Shown piece after piece: positions 1 through 10,971 of a stretch of DNA of 64,000 nt. A program made the position numbers and the translations under genes. Below the pieces are notes generated by a model. That model worked only from the letters and a program-made list of their open reading frames with translations, made no database searches and was not told the origin of the DNA. The first letter of the stretch is position 1. Each line of letters begins with the position of its first letter. Source of the DNA: Isoetes taiwanensis (lineage: Eukaryota; Streptophyta; Lycopodiopsida; Isoetales; Isoetaceae); the NCBI GenBank assembly GCA_021234155.1, contig JAJEKV010000010.1:20546833-20610832 (forward strand), in the 5' to 3' direction.

Positions 1-2
1 AG

Positions 3-476
3 CCTCAGATTGCAGATTTAGATAAAGATGAAGAAACCAATTTCAAAGGTATTCATTTGAGTTCTAATGGCATAATCTTTAGCTGCTTAAGGGAGGGAAT
101 GATGGATATAAGCAGCCTAAAGAGCGCTACCAGAATAGAAATGCTTAAGAATGTGAAGGAAGAGATGACTCCTTTAGCATGTCGAAGAGAGAAAGCAGAT
201 CTTTAGGATCTGTGTTACGAATTTGCAGACGATCCAGATATGATGCAATCAATCATAAAAGGCAGTAATATGAATTTGATGTTCACAGAAGTTGTAAATG
301 TTTTTGATACAATTCCACAAGCTGAAACTGGAGAATCTGAAAGGAGAAATTCATACATGAAGAGAAAACTTCCTGATACATATTCCAGGAACAAGAACAT
401 TCAGAAGAATATTAGAAAATGCAGAAAACACCAAAGATGGCTAACTTATCAACCTGGCCATGATGATTTTGGTTGA
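3..476 (+). pseudogene. Unrecognised open frame with one internal stop
   Basis: One frame stays open from the window edge to a stop at 474-476 except for a single TAG at 204-206. The part after the first available ATG (240) is 78 codons. Composition is mixed and charged, with a basic C-terminus. I recognise no domain. A purine run and an LTR-like TGTTGA terminus begin about 25 bases after the stop, so this may be the 3' end of a retroelement's internal region rather than a host exon. It is truncated on the left by the window. Confidence 0.3.
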
Positions 477-490
477 TTCAGAGGTGTAGG

Positions 491-660
491 TTTGAAGGAG
501 GGTGTTGAATATATGCAACCCTCCACCTCATCATATAGGCCACGTCATCATATGACATGGCAATCTATATAAGGAGTCGAGTCCATTCATGTAGAGTCGC
601 ATCTGTCTTTATATATCAAGCTAGGTGTGGAGCTTGTCCCACCGGATTTTTCCTTTGTTC
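491..660 (+). repeat. Possible LTR 5' terminus with TATA box
   Basis: A purine-rich run (491-502) is followed by TGTTGA at 503 and a TATATAAGG-type TATA box at 566-574. This is the order expected for a polypurine tract followed by the start of a 3' LTR. No matching second LTR was found, so the call is weak. Confidence 0.3.
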
Positions 661-799
661 AATATATTGCATTATATTAGTTATCTCCATCTCTCTAGAT
701 AATTTATCAAGAGGATTTTGACATCTCTTCAGCCACTTATACAAGATACCTTTCGTAAGTCTTACAAGTAGGCAGCTTGGAGGATTTATCAAAAATTCA

Positions 800-1077
800 A
801 GTATGGATGACATCTTGTCACTGCAGGACATGCTTGCAATTTTAGATCTTGAGGTTCGATGTTGCATCAATGTAACAACTGCCCTTATAAATTCAAGCAA
901 CCTCATCAAAGGGATATCCTCATTCTCTACAGTTCTTGACCATATTGAGCAGCTGCGATCAAATTTGGAATGAAGAAATTCTGGGAATTCGATACACTGG
1001 CAGGATTCAACCGCAACCCATTCCCAGTATCGCTTGATGCATTTTCAATGCAGATGTTCTACTATAAATTGCCATAG
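800..1077 (+). pseudogene. Unrecognised coding-like fragment left of Copia-1
   Basis: Two overlapping plus-strand frames look coding. The first runs from ATG 803 for 56 codons. The second (961-1077) contains FGMKKFWEFDTLAGF and a conserved-looking FSMQMFYYKLP. They would need one frameshift to join. The reading continues in character in the frame right of the Copia insertion (9325 onward), so this is probably part of one gene broken by that insertion. I do not recognise the protein. Confidence 0.3.
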
Positions 1078-1255
1078 TATGTTTTCCACTTCTTGTGGAC
1101 CTGTATTTTTGGGCATCTTTTAAGACATTCTATCGCGATTTGTAACAAATGGAGCTCATTTTGCATGATAAGGGACAATCAGAAGTAGTTAGAATATGGC
1201 AAATTTACGAGCTCTCTAGTTGTTTGGTTATCTGTGAGAGCATGCGCATGCACAT

Positions 1256-1693
1256 TGTTGCAATTTGCTTCCTGAGCAGATTCGTGCACTAATACCTCAA
1301 CCAAGAACCCAAGCGATTTCTTCAGACCTGTCACTGTTATCCCCAAAGAAATCCCTGCTATGATTCGATTTTGAATCAAATGAAAAGCTTGCAGATAGCT
1401 GATTCAACAGGCAAGGTTTTGCAGCCGATTCAGATCTTCCACGATTCAGCTAGTGAAAGAAACAAGGAGGACCAGACAGTCTGTGCCGACAGGATCTATC
1501 CGGCCTCTGCTTCTGCACGTCTACTTCTGCCTTGGCTAATTTCACTCACTCTCGAACTGATCCTCTCCTCTCTTATTTCCGGCTTCTCACACTGAACGCG
1601 GCTTTCCTTTTTCTCAACCGCTTGGTGTACCCAGCCAGCCATGAACACCTGTCATTTACGACACGTGTATTGCTAAGGCTACTATTTCCAACA
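1256..1693 (-). repeat. 3' LTR of Copia-1
   Basis: 438 bp, ends TG...CA; pairs with 8882-9319 at the same length. Left flank is the CACAT target duplication. Confidence 0.95.
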
Positions 1694-4554
1694 TTCTCCC
1701 CCTTAGCCTTTGCAATCCATGACCCCTACTTGGGACTTAGCAATCACTAACATGGGCCCAGAAAGAACCTTTGTGAGCATATCGGCCTGTTCTAATTTTG
1801 TCGATATATACTCCATATTTATCCCCCCCTTTTCTGCCTCATCTCGTATGAAATGATGGTGTATTTCAATATGCTTCGTTCGGGAGTGATGAACTGGATT
1901 TTTGGTCATGGCCACTCCGCTCTTGTTATCGCAGAATAATGTGGTGGCATCTGTTGATAAACACCCTAATTCTCTAAGCATTTTGCGTAATCAAATTATT
2001 TCTGATGTCGCCATGGATACCGCTACATATTCTGCTTCTGCGCTAGATTTGGCAACACACTCTTGTTTCTTGCTTGCCCGTGATATTGCAGCATCTCCAA
2101 GTTTACATATATATCCAGAAGTGGATTTCCTGTCATCAATGTCTCCTCCCCAATCCACATCTGTATATCCAACCAATTTGTTTTCTGCAGACTTTGGAAA
2201 ACAAATCCCATGTGTCATAGTTCTTTTTGAATATCTGAGCATCCTCTTTGCCGCCAACCAATATTGTACTCCCGGATTATTATTGTGTCTGCTAAGTAAA
2301 TTGACTGCATACATGATATCCGGCCGAGTAGAATTTGCAATATAAAGTAAACACCCAATCAAAGACCTGTATGGTTTTGTTTCCATTTCCTTCGCCTCTT
2401 CAAATGTTTTTGGACACATTTCCTTGCAAATTCTTACTCCTGATGCCATTGGTGTTTTTGCTGGATTACAACCAAGCATTCCGAACCGAGCTAAAACTCC
2501 TTTGATGTTTTGCTCTTGTGTAAGGTAAAGTACTCTGCCTTCCCTATCTCTTCGAACTTCCATTCCTAGTAACTTCTCAAGATCTCCCAAGTCTGTCATT
2601 TAGAATCGGCTTTTCAACAGAGTTTTACAGTTTTCCAGCATAGTTTTGTCATTGCTCACAATGACACAATCGTCTACATAGAGAGCCATAATTAAACATT
2701 TATCCCCATCCTTTTTCATGTATAGATTCCCTTCAGTTTTTAATTTTATAAATCGGGCAGAGATCAAGAACTTGTTCATGCATAAATACCACTGTCTAGC
2801 TGCTTGTCTAAGCCCGTAAATAGCCTTTTTTTATTTGCACACTACTTCATTGCCTTGCTCATAACCCTGTGGCTGCTCCATATAGATTTCTTCTTCTAAA
2901 TCCCCATTCAAAAACGTCGTCTTAACATCCATATGATTTATCTCCATGTCTTTCTGTACTGCAATCGCAATGAGTGCTCTTAGGCTAGTTAGAGAAGGTA
3001 TCTTTATAATCCACGCCTTCTTCCTGGGTATATCCTTTTGCAACCAAACATGCTTTATACTGCTCTATTGATCGGTCTGCCTTCCTTTTGATCTTAAAAA
3101 TCCATTTACTCTCCACAACATTTTGATCCGTTGGTCGAGGTACAAGTTCATATGTACCTGTCTTCTTGAACGAATCTAACTCATTCTGCATAGCTTCTTT
3201 CCATTTGTCTGCATCTTGCCCTTTCGTTGCTTGCCCCACCGTCTCTGGTTCCACTATACAGGATAGAATCTTCGGTTTTCGTGGTCTTGTTGTTCTTCCA
3301 CTCTCTTCTCTACCGTACATTCATGTATCAAATGGCACTTCAGCTTTCAGACATTCTGCATCACTTCGTCGGACTCGCCCTGCTGTTCTATCACTTCTTT
3401 CTGCTGCTTGGTGTCCAGTTTCTGGTGCACTATCGACCTCAACAGTCTCATGCACCCCCTCTGGTTCAAGTTCCAGCTCATGAGGGGCACTATCGATCTC
3501 TATGACCTCATGCACCTCCTCTGGTTCAGTGTCAGTCTCAACATCTATAATATCAGGTTTTATGACTTTATCAGTCTCTGAATACTATATCTGCTTCTGA
3601 AACTCTTGTTTCCTTCTCACTACTTTCTAGGCCATGTTTCAAATCTTCTATTGGTATCCATTCCTTAGTTTTATACTGGTCTAGAGTCCTTCTGTCTCTA
3701 TACAGTACACTCTCATTAAACACCACATCTCTACTCACATATACACTTTGCGTGTGACTGGGTCATACAATCTGTTTCCATTCGTCTCCTCATCATATCC
3801 TAATAAAAACGTGCACACACTACGATCATCTAGTTTCTTTCTTAATTCTTCTGGTACCAACATATAGGCAAGGCATCCATAGACTTTAAACTGTCGTACA
3901 GACTGTCTTCACCTTGTCCAAACCTCTTCTGGTACTAGATTTTTTACTGCAACTGTGGGTAATCTGTTCTGGATATAGCAAGCTGCTGCGACCGCCTCTC
4001 CCCATAGATTGTTTGATAGACCTGCATGCTTAAGCATGGATCTTGTTGCATCCATAATCGTGTGATTTTTGCGTTCTGCTACTCCATTTTGTTGCGGCGT
4101 ATATCTGCAAGCGTATTGTCTTCTATTCCTCGCATCTGGCAATACATGTTGAATTCTGACAATCTGTACTCTCCATCAAGGTCAGACCTTAAACGCTTAA
4201 CTTGCAATGATGTCTCCCTTTCAACTTCGGCGATATACAATCTAAAAGCATCAAACACTTGATCCTTGGTTTTTAAGAAATAACATTTTGTGCGTCTACT
4301 GAAATCGTCTATAAATGTAGCAAAATAAGACTTAGCACCGCGACTTTGAACTTGCATAGGCCCACACACATATGAATGCACTAATTCAAGCAATCCATGC
4401 GCTCTTCTTCCTTTATTTCTAAAAGCCAATCTATGCTGTTTTCCTAACATGCATGCTTCACAGACTTCATCAATCTCAGTGTCTTCAAAATGCAACTCAT
4501 CTAATATCCCTTTTAGCAATCTTGATATTATTGTAATTTACATGACCCAACCTT

Positions 4555-4590
4555 AGAATAGAATAGAATAGAATAGAATAGAATAGAATA
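4555..4590 (-). repeat. GAATA/TATTC pentanucleotide 3' tail of LINE
   Basis: About seven GAATA units exactly at the 3' end of the LINE. The same tail occurs at 35550-35575, 50977-51095 and 55833-55857, each time beside LINE 3' sequence. Confidence 0.85.
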
Positions 4591-5008
4591 TACATTAACG
4601 TCCCTCAGGCCGTGAGGCCCCCGGACTTATGTAGCATCCTGCGAGCTCCCATAGGGTGCTGCCAGCAAACAGACGCATAGGTTTTATGTAGCCATCTAGC
4701 GGGCTTCACTTGTTCTTTATATATATTACCCGCATCATGCTTATAGCTGGCTTCTTGGCCATACACAAATGCATCGTTATAAACAGTTTTGAACTGTACT
4801 TTTTGGGCTTCTCTGATCCGCCTCATCCGTGCTTTTCAGATTATTAGCCCTCTCTCTTTGTGCACCCCCCGGTGTCTTATTATCATTTCTTTTATAGCTT
4901 TCGCTACATCTGTGAGTGTCTCTTCTTTGTCCATCAGTGCTGGGAGTGGGAGATCCCACCTGACCTTGTTAAATTTGGACCTTATGTCAGTGTAAACCGG
5001 GCACTCCT

Positions 5009-7527
5009 TTACCATGTGCTCTTCTCAATTCGGAGGTCGTGGCTTCCCATCCTGAATCTGGCCAGCGTTCCCCTGTTACTCTTATTCAACATGCTGCTTT
5101 TGTATGTGATATGCCCTATCTGTCCCCCTGGATTGAAGGTTTCCAATAGCCAGTTTGCCTTAGGTCCTGTGTGCCGTGCCAGCCAGTTCCTCATTGCTCT
5201 GCCTGTCCATTCTTCGTCCCATCCGTCTGCTTGTATAATCTGGCTTAGTTGCATCCCCATACTTGCCGTCCATTTCGCCAGTTCGTTAAACCATCCTTTG
5301 CCCGTTGTTATGTGCTGCTTTGCTGATTCATCTATCGCTAGTGACGACAGTTTGTCCTCTTTCCCATAGCTATTGTCCTTTATTAGGTACCTAATTGTTC
5401 TTTCCCAGGCCCTCACTTCCATTGGCTTTTCCCCCGTCTCATATAAGATTGTTGCCAATGATGTACCTGTCTTCACCTGGAATTCCTGTCCGTGCCATTG
5501 CCTCAGTATGCCTTCTTGTTTTCCCCATTTCTTCTCTGACAATCCTGGTCCCCATGTCTCACATCCGTATAACTGTGTTGATGCTACTATTGTGCTAAAT
5601 AGGTATGCTTTGATTTCCCAATTGGTGATCCTGTTGTTGTTGCAATAATTCATCATGATGTAATAATTGCCTATTGCTGCTTGGAATCTGGTATCCGCTC
5701 CTTTTGACCATCCCCCCCCCATGTGTGTCGTACCCCAGATATCTGTACCCTGTGGCTTCCTCTAGATCCTCCCCCTTGTACCTAAATGGCCTGTGTTTTA
5801 TCTTTGTCCCGAAGGTCACTATTTTTGTTTTTCCCAGGTTGACTGTCAGTCCTGTCTCCTCACAAAATTCCTCTAGTATCTCTAGCATTCTGTGCATCCC
5901 TTTGGCTTTGGTCGCCATCATACCTAAATCATCTGCATATAGCATTATTGGGACTTTTGTTTTCCCTATCATTGGTGCTTCACTGTCTCCCTGTCTTTCC
6001 CTGACAAATTCCTGTAGGGCATCTATGTATATCCCAAACAGTGTGGGTGATAGTGGACATCCTTGCTTTACTCCTGTATCGCATTCTATGGCTTCTCCTC
6101 CCCCCTCTGTTTTGGCATACACCTTCTGGTATAGCCTTGCGATTGATCCTACTAACCCTTCTGGTGCTCTTAGTCCTATTAGCCTAAGTAGAAGCTTATT
6201 CCTAGGCACTGTGTCGAAGGCTTTTTTAAAGTCTACGAAGCAACATATGATCTTCTTGTTATTCTCCTTTGTCTGCTCTATCATTATCCTTAGGGTCACC
6301 AAATGGTCCGTAGTCGAATACTCTGGTCGAAAACCTGCCTGGCCTTGTGCTCTGAGCTTCCCTGCTTCTGCCCACGTTTTCAGTTTTTGATCCAGCGTTT
6401 TCCCGAACCATTTCGCGAATACTGAACTGACCATAATAGTCCTGTAATTGCTCGGTTCCTCCTTGTTTCCTCCTTTGTGGAGCGGGATTACCTTGTTAAA
6501 CTGCCATCTTTCCGGAAGACCCGAGTGTACTACCTCATTGAATATTTCTGTTATAATCCCTACTATCTCTGTTCCTACGCACTTCAGCATCTCCGCTGTT
6601 AGCCCATATAGATCCGGAGCTTTATTGTTTGCCATTTTGTTTAGTGCCCATGTCACTTCTTCCTTGGAGAACGGGGGTTTGTGTCTACCTCCTGGGTCCA
6701 TGATTGGTGCAGCTCCTGTTTTGTACAACCGTTCTAGGTATCTTGTCCAGTCTATTTCTATTTCCGTTCTTCTCCCCTCCTCCCCTGTTGATGTATCTGC
6801 TTTTGTTTTTGAGCCTCTCTTCATATTGTTCCAGAATACCTTAGGTCTCCTTTTCAGGTCTTCGGCCAATCCCCATTGATGGTTCTTCAGGTCCTGGTTT
6901 TTCTTTCTTTTCAGAATTTTCACGTACTTGCTGCGTTCCTCTTGGTATGCCTCAGTCCCTTTCGCCTGTTTGGCTCTCCTTTGTTGTTCCATGCACCCTT
7001 CATCAAACCATACTGACCTTCGAAATGCTATAGCCCTCCTTCCTCTTTCTCTTCTCCCGAATGCCACTCTAGCTGCTTCCTCCAAGATGTCATTCATATC
7101 ATTCCCTCTGTCCTTCACTCCCTCTCCCCATTCCTTCGCTTTTATCTCCTTTTGTACCGTTTTTATGAATGTTCCCACTTTGTTTTCTCTGAATTTAATT
7201 GTTATTTCGGCCTGTTTGCCTCTTCCTTGCTCGTCATCTGTTCTTCCCCTTGTCACATTTATCTTGAGCAATATGGGTCTGTGTCCCTCCCTCCTTCCTA
7301 ACGGCCATTCCCCTAATTCCATCTTTCCGATTTCCTTTATTGCTTCCTCATTTGCTATCACATAGTCTACTATGCTGCTCCCATGGGCGTTTGTGCTTGT
7401 GAACTGATCTGAATCCTCCCATCTTCTTAGACCATTGCATATAATTGTATCTGTCGCTGTACATACCTCCATCAGTGTTTCTCCTCTCGCTGTCAGTTCC
7501 ATTTCATCTACCGTGTCTCGCTGCCAT
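5009..7527 (-). pseudogene. LINE ORF2: endonuclease C-terminus, reverse transcriptase, C-terminal domain
   Basis: A long open frame (7502-5595, continuous upstream to about 7527) holds the end of an APE-type endonuclease, including GSSIVDYVIA and GHRPILL. The RT has QAGFRPEYSTTDHL, FVDFKKAFDTVPR, GVKQGCPLSP and the catalytic YADD. A frameshift near 5600-5720 leads into a second frame (5722-5009) with LYGCETWG and a C-terminal FRMGSHDLRIE motif typical of LINE tails. Further C-terminal pieces continue in shifted frames to about 4605. The endonuclease N-terminus is missing. RT residues look intact over more than 600 codons, so the copy is younger than its Copia host. Confidence 0.88.
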
Positions 7528-8867
7528 TAAGTGCCAAAGTTTTATGCTATCAAGGGGAGATACTTCATTGATAGTATCTTTGATTGCTTTAACGTCTAAT
7601 TCAAACAAATTCCCTTTCCTTTGAGCTTCAAATAGCTTAATACCTCCTTTAATAAACTTGCATCCATATTTATGAAAGAACAAATCATATCCATTATCTA
7701 CCAAATTTGCGACTGAAATCAAATTAAATAGCATCCATGGGGCATATAATGTATTTGACACACTCAAAACATTCTTTCCATTAACTATTAACTGCAAATC
7801 CCCTTTGCCATGCATTTCCTGCTTTGCTCCATTGCCCATTTGCACTGCTTTGAAATCCACATTTGGCTCAATATGCTTTAACATACCTGGTGAGCCCACT
7901 ATGGAGACTTCAGCTCCAGAATCTACAGTTAATGTGTTAGATTTATCCGAAGCTTCCTTCTCAATATTGACTTTGGATATAATTTGCATAAGCTCAAAAG
8001 GGAAATTGTATTTACTTACTTTATCTTCTGTGAGAACTCTTATTGTTGGTGCTTCTTTACTCGATGTCTCTCCAATGGTTGCTACGATGGCGTGTCCCCA
8101 TCCTAGACCAGATGAACCACGTCCTCGGCTCCATTTCTCTCGATTTGGACATTCCGCTTTGATATGCCCAAACTCCTCGCATCCGTAGCACTAGTGGATG
8201 CTCGAATGCATGATGCACACTTGCATGGTATAATTTACCTCTACTTCTTCCACGACCTCGACCCCTCCCACCTGTATACAAGGTTACAGGATGTTCTTCC
8301 TTTTCACCTTCTACGGGAGGAGTTGCTTTCACCAGCAGGTCTTGCTCAAGCTCCCTCCTGATTGCCTCCACTGCCTCATCCAGAGTGGATGTTGTTCTTC
8401 TAACCAACATGGCAAGATCCTTAAATGAAATCTGAAACGCTCTGGTCAGGGCTAATACCTTTTGTTGCTCATTATAGTGTACTCCCGCTCCTTCCAAATC
8501 ATATATCAACAGCCTAAGATTGCGTACCAAAATCTTCAAATCGTCACCTTTTTTGTATTGCAAATTCCACAACTTCATCTCCGAGACATCAATCTGCAAT
8601 GATGTTTTTGGCTCGTACTTTTTCCAGAAGGTACATCCATATTTCTCTTGCGCGCTTGTGCTGAACTTCAAGCACAATATTACCACCCAACTTTGCCATA
8701 ATTATTGTTTTGGAAATTTCTTCCTTTTCCTCATCCTCCAAAATATTTTCCTTCTTACTCTCTGATCCAGACGCTTCTGGCTTTCCAAAGCTGGAAGCCA
8801 ATTTCTCCCTCGAAGACCTCTGCACTATTCAGATATGTTAAAGCCAACTGACTGGCCATATCCTGCT

Positions 8868-8880
8868 GGCTCTGATACCA
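8868..8880 (-). other. Primer binding site of Copia-1 (tRNA-iMet)
   Basis: On the minus strand TGGTATCAGAGCC lies one base from the end of the 5' LTR. It is complementary to the 3' end of plant initiator tRNA-Met and primes minus-strand DNA synthesis. Confidence 0.93.
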
Positions 8881-8881
8881 C

Positions 8882-9319
8882 TGTTGCAATTTGCTTCCTG
8901 AGCAGATTTGTGCACTAATACCTCAACCGAGAACCCAAGCGATTTCTTCAGACCCGTCACTGTTATCCCCAAAGAAATCCATGTTGTGATTCAATTTTGC
9001 ATCAAATGAAAAGCTTGCAGATAGCCGATTCAACAGGCAAGGTTTTGCAGCCGATTCAGATCTTTTACGATTCAACTAGTGAAACAAACAAGGAGGACCA
9101 GACAGTCTGTGCCGACAGGATCTATCCGGCCTCTGCTTCTGCACGTCTACTTCTGCCTTGGCTAATTTCACTCACTCTCGAACTGATCCTCTTCTCTATT
9201 ATTTCTGGCTTCTCACACTGAACGCAGCTTTCCTTTTTCTCAACCGCTTGGTGTACCCAGCCAGCCATGAACACCTGTCATTTACGACACGTGTATTGCT
9301 AAGGCTACTATTTCCAACA
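8882..9319 (-). repeat. 5' LTR of Copia-1
   Basis: 438 bp, paired with 1256-1693, flanked on the right by the CACAT target duplication. It carries the element's promoter. Confidence 0.95.
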
Positions 9320-10083
9320 CACATAAACATACTAAAGGATGTCCATCATCGCCAACAATTACAGCTATAGACAAAGCGTGCTTATGTCTTTTAGATAATA
9401 TCTTCAATGTAAAATTTGAAACAGAGGACAATTTTTATTCCAGACCAATGTTTCATACAAGTAATCTATTCCGGGCGCTCAAGAACATGGAATCTTTTAT
9501 TGATTTTACTGATTTTGTTGCTTTATGCATCGTCGAAAAGATGGGTTGGAGATTTGCAGAATATGCTCCCAGATTTCATTGGATCACAATATATCAAACC
9601 AGTGCATTGCTCATGGACAAGTTTTGCTATCCTTGGCACATAATCAAAATCAGCATATAAGCAAAAGATTTAAGGGACTTGGGACAATGGCGGTTCTTGT
9701 TCGCATGTTTGCATTTTAGTATGAAGCCTTTCAAACGCCAACCCCAAAACCCATCTCACTTGACCAAGCGATATAAAAGATGGGTTGCTCCAACAGTATT
9801 GTTCATACAGAAGCCAGTGTTACTGAATTCTCCCGAGGAACTAAGTGAAGTGGAATTGACAGACAAAGTGTTATAAGCTAACCAAGGGCATGCACCATAT
9901 GTCACTGGTGGCACTACACAAAACTTTATGCAGGAAAATGGAGCATCCTATGAAGGCCACGTGTTTAAGGTTCCTACAATACAAAGTTCTGAATTTAGCC
10001 CCCATGCCAATTCATCTTCTCAAACAAATCAAGCTACCTTTGATTCAACCCTAGGTTCCAATCCAATACAAACTCCTTACTAG
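9320..10083 (+). pseudogene. Unrecognised coding region right of Copia-1, two in-frame stops
   Basis: A single frame (codons starting at 9325) is open to 10083 apart from TAA at 9658-9660 and TAA at 9874-9876. It encodes about 250 residues, including SRPMFHTSNLFRALKNMESF, KMGWRFAEYAPRFHW and, after the first stop, a basic stretch KPFKRQPQNPSHLTKRYKRW, then a Ser/Thr/Gln-rich tail. No introns are needed. Its left end abuts the Copia target duplication, so the insertion broke it. I cannot assign a family. It could be a retroelement gag or an intronless pseudogene of a host gene. Confidence 0.4.
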
Positions 10084-10971
10084 TTGAGCCGAAGAGCAAA
10101 CTTTCAAAGATGACCTTGGGCTGTGGGCTGCATTCATCAGTTTGGCCTGTACATTTTGATACATCATCAAAACTTCTAAAACAGAGAGAGATTTATTTGC
10201 TTTTGCCAAAGAGCGACACGGGTACCTAAACTTCAGCTTGGTTTCCTTTCTTCAGTAGACTCTGGGCTATTTGATGCTGGATTTAAGATGTAAGCACTTG
10301 GTGAATCACATAAAATAAAGAAGGATGAGTTTAATTTTGATACATGTTGTACCGCATCTTACTTCTCAGGAGGGATAATAAGTTTTAATATTCATTTTTC
10401 TCATCTCTGTTCATTTTTAGCCATGCTAATCATCAAGGGGGATGTCATAACATTTCATATTGCATGTGTCTTGATGGCTAAGCATGCTGAGTCATCATAT
10501 TGATAACATGGCATATATAAGCCATAGTCGCGCTAATTTCTTTTGGTTGGTTCTCTGAGAGTTCTGGTTTAGGCGCTTATAGCTACTGTTGTAGCTATCT
10601 TTTTCATCCTATATAGCATTCTCCAATAGAGCTCTTCAACTCTCGACTTTAATGGTAGACAATTACTGTTCTTGAGATAACTCTTTGTCTGCTAGCATGC
10701 CTCTCAAGATTCCAAAGCAATAATCTTTTCAAATTTTGAGTCAGGCCCATTAATTCTAAAATGGATTAAATCTGGTAGTGACCATGTTCCCCAATGGCAC
10801 TTTCAGGACAGTCAGTAAAGGAAACCTTGTATGTGTCTAGATATGTGCAGATAGTGAAGAGTGCTGCTCTTGAGGCCTTAGCCTGGGTATTAATAACACA
10901 AACTTAAATAACAAAAGAAAGAACTACCAATACAATCTCTAGTTATCAAATCCATGACAAGTCAAACTTAC
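10084..10971. other. Noncoding stretch with a possible LTR terminus
   Basis: No gene is supported. At 10434-10442 a purine run precedes TGTCATAACA (10443), and a TATA-like CATATATAAG lies near 10511. This resembles a polypurine tract plus LTR promoter, but no partner LTR was seen. An antisense stretch at about 10760-10890 could be an extra exon of the SET pseudogene, but its translation does not match what I know of the family. Confidence 0.3.

Larger units (their letters stand above)
4555..7527 (-). mobile_element. 5'-truncated LINE inserted in Copia-1 integrase
   Basis: On the minus strand the element enters inside its endonuclease domain (5' end at about 7527), runs through reverse transcriptase and a C-terminal domain, and ends in a run of TATTC repeats (plus-strand GAATA, 4555-4590). 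The host Copia frame resumes on both sides. The plus-strand junctions share only TTA, so the target duplication is very short or the site lost bases. The strict 5' truncation and simple-sequence 3' tail are what target-primed reverse transcription leaves. Confidence 0.9.
1703..8825 (-). pseudogene. Copia-1 gag-pol polyprotein, decayed
   Basis: Fragments on the minus strand run in canonical order. Gag lies at 8825-8057, with one zinc knuckle (CYGCEEFGHIKAEC, about 8150-8191). The protease motif VDSGAE lies in 7989-7504. Integrase has CEACMLGKQ, FIDDFSRRT and NGVAERKNHT, with a degenerate RSDLDGEY at the second catalytic Asp. Reverse transcriptase has MDVKTTFLNG and an intact YVDD near 2665. 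RNase H has DVDWGGDIDDRKSTSGY, SSAEAEY and a KHIEIHHHF tail near 1850. At least seven frame breaks and the LINE at 4555-7527 interrupt it. The LINE sits in the integrase zinc-finger region: WHL on one side, RLGHVNY on the other. It would have encoded the particle and integration enzymes, but no complete product is possible. Confidence 0.92.
1256..9319 (-). mobile_element. Complete Copia LTR retrotransposon (Copia-1), minus strand
   Basis: Two 438-bp LTRs (1256-1693 and 8882-9319) start TG and end CA and are flanked by the identical 5-bp duplication CACAT (1251-1255 and 9320-9324). Reading on the minus strand, the 5' LTR is the right copy. It is followed by a primer binding site matching initiator tRNA-Met (8868-8880), gag, protease, integrase, reverse transcriptase and RNase H, then a polypurine tract (GGGGGAGAA, plus-strand 1694-1702) beside the left LTR. 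The integrase-before-RT order makes it Copia (Ty1). The coding part is full of stops and frameshifts and is split by a LINE, so the element is dead. The LTRs differ at roughly twenty positions by eye, suggesting an old insertion. Confidence 0.96.

Noticed and set aside
5674-6390. 238-codon plus-strand frame
   Set aside because: Shadow of the LINE reverse transcriptase on the opposite strand.
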